Assembly: GCF_000426225.1 (NCBI RefSeq)
Contig: NZ_AUEY01000001.1
Location: 124,001-188,000, forward strand
Origin: Desulforegula conservatrix Mb1Pa
GTDB lineage: Bacteria > Desulfobacterota > Desulfobacteria > Desulfobacterales > Desulforegulaceae
Length of the DNA stretch: 64,000 bases
Direction: 5' to 3'
Part shown: positions 63,561 to 64,000 of the stretch, in pieces
How the letters are laid out: each line of letters begins with the position of its first letter
Numbering within the stretch: the first letter of the stretch is position 1
Notes under the pieces: model-generated
What the model saw: the letters and a program-made list of their open reading frames with translations, nothing else
Databases searched by the model: none
What the model was told of the DNA's origin: nothing
Translations under genes and position numbers: made by a program

Positions 63561-64000
63561 TTAATCAGGCAAAAAAGACCTGTAAACAGAAGCATCCTTT
63601 TCAGAAAAGAGAACAAAATAGACTTTTTTTAGGAAATCATCAGACTTAAGAAACTCTGAAACTGTTGCAATGGCTATGGGAGCTGCCTCGGATATGGGAT
63701 AGCCATAGACACCGCAGCTTATTGCGGGAAAAGCAATGCTCTCCACTTTGTTTTCAGCTGCAATTGCAAGGGAATTCAAATAACAGTTCCTGAGCAATAC
63801 AGGATCTTCAGGCTTACCATTATAGACAGGGCCAACAGTGTGAATCACAAATTTTGCCGAAAGATTATACCCGGCGGTAATCCTGGCTTCTCCTGCGGGA
63901 CAGCCGCCGATATTCCTGCATTCCCGGATTAATCCCGGGCCGGCGGCACGATGTATGGCGCCATCCACCCCGCCGCCTCCAAGAAGAGAACTATTTGCAG
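63561..64000 (-). CDS. macrodomain protein, O-acetyl-ADP-ribose deacetylase-like (partial)
   Basis: The reading frame runs off the right edge. The last visible codons give ANSSLLGGGGVDGAIHRAAG, the classic macrodomain ADP-ribose-binding loop. Later motifs are CPAGEARITAGYNL, IHTVGPVYNGK, IAFPAISCGVYGYPISEAA and a C-terminal helix ending YRSFLPD. The protein is therefore cut at its 5' end by the window, with the first part (the VNAAN-type start) outside. It is likely to hydrolyse ADP-ribose esters or remove ADP-ribosylation. It reads towards repeat copy 8. Confidence 0.92.
   Translation of the reverse strand, partial: ANSSLLGGGGVDGAIHRAAGPGLIRECRNIGGCPAGEARITAGYNLSAKFVIHTVGPVYNGKPEDPVLLRNCYLNSLAIAAENKVESIAFPAISCGVYGYPISEAAPIAIATVSEFLKSDDFLKKVYFVLFSEKDASVYRSFLPD

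Overview
The window looks like a chromosomal segment of a mesophilic Desulfobacterota bacterium (former Deltaproteobacteria), most likely a Desulfobacterales relative. This is an inference from gene content and moderately AT-rich composition, not from any search. Pointers are an ArsR-methyltransferase regulator joined to ahcY (the SahR arrangement), a UbiA/UbiX pair of the kind used in futalosine-type menaquinone synthesis, a complete two-gene beta-oxidation operon, a very large signalling repertoire and abundant dispersed intergenic repeats. No phage, CRISPR array, transposase or plasmid gene was seen.

Layout. 1-3216 is a translation block read leftwards: tRNA-Arg, a tRNA-Thr/Tyr/Gly/Thr cluster, tuf, rpmG, tRNA-Trp, secE and nusG (cut by the window edge). 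3224-6720 holds a LysM lytic transglycosylase and a U32 family protein. 7005-14644 is a chemotaxis-type operon (hybrid cheA, cheW, cheB, cheR and a HEAT-repeat/receiver protein), followed by an ArgA-like acetyltransferase. 15382-22737 runs leftwards: a hypothetical protein, pgk, a small Cys protein, radC, gpsA and gyrA. 22998-26759 has a thiolase, an NRDE protein and a dynamin-like GTPase. 27047-31637 is a signalling pair (a multi-receiver hybrid kinase and a REC-REC-GGDEF protein). 32190-34701 has hisD and serC, divergent. 36491-40143 is the beta-oxidation operon. 40466-43943 has UbiX, UbiA, an AmmeMemoRadiSam-type radical SAM enzyme and a methyltransferase. 44028-48734 is a signalling island: a membrane sensor with an AlbA_2 domain, a cNMP-binding protein, an RsbW-like kinase, a REC-SpoIIE phosphatase and an HPt protein. 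49201-54523 has sahR-like regulator, ahcY, a chemoreceptor and a dolichol-kinase/CDP-DAG-synthase-like membrane protein. The right end has two small unknown genes, a TolA-like repeat protein, a cNMP-PilZ protein, a NUDIX hydrolase, a DUF4388/Lcl-domain protein, dapF, a Cys-rich hypothetical and a macrodomain protein cut by the right edge.

How the parts connect. CheA/CheW/CheB/CheR plus a HEAT-REC output could form one sensory pathway, with the orphan chemoreceptor at 51810 as a possible input. The GGDEF protein and the PilZ protein could be producer and reader of c-di-GMP. The RsbW/RsbU-like pair and HPt suggest a partner-switch circuit whose STAS and sigma partners are elsewhere. AhcY and its regulator close the S-adenosylmethionine cycle that feeds the methyltransferases seen here.

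The most unusual non-coding signal is a family of about 130-bp intergenic repeats with terminal inverted repeats (eight near-complete copies and one remnant). Several pairs of copies bracket single accessory genes in opposite orientation.
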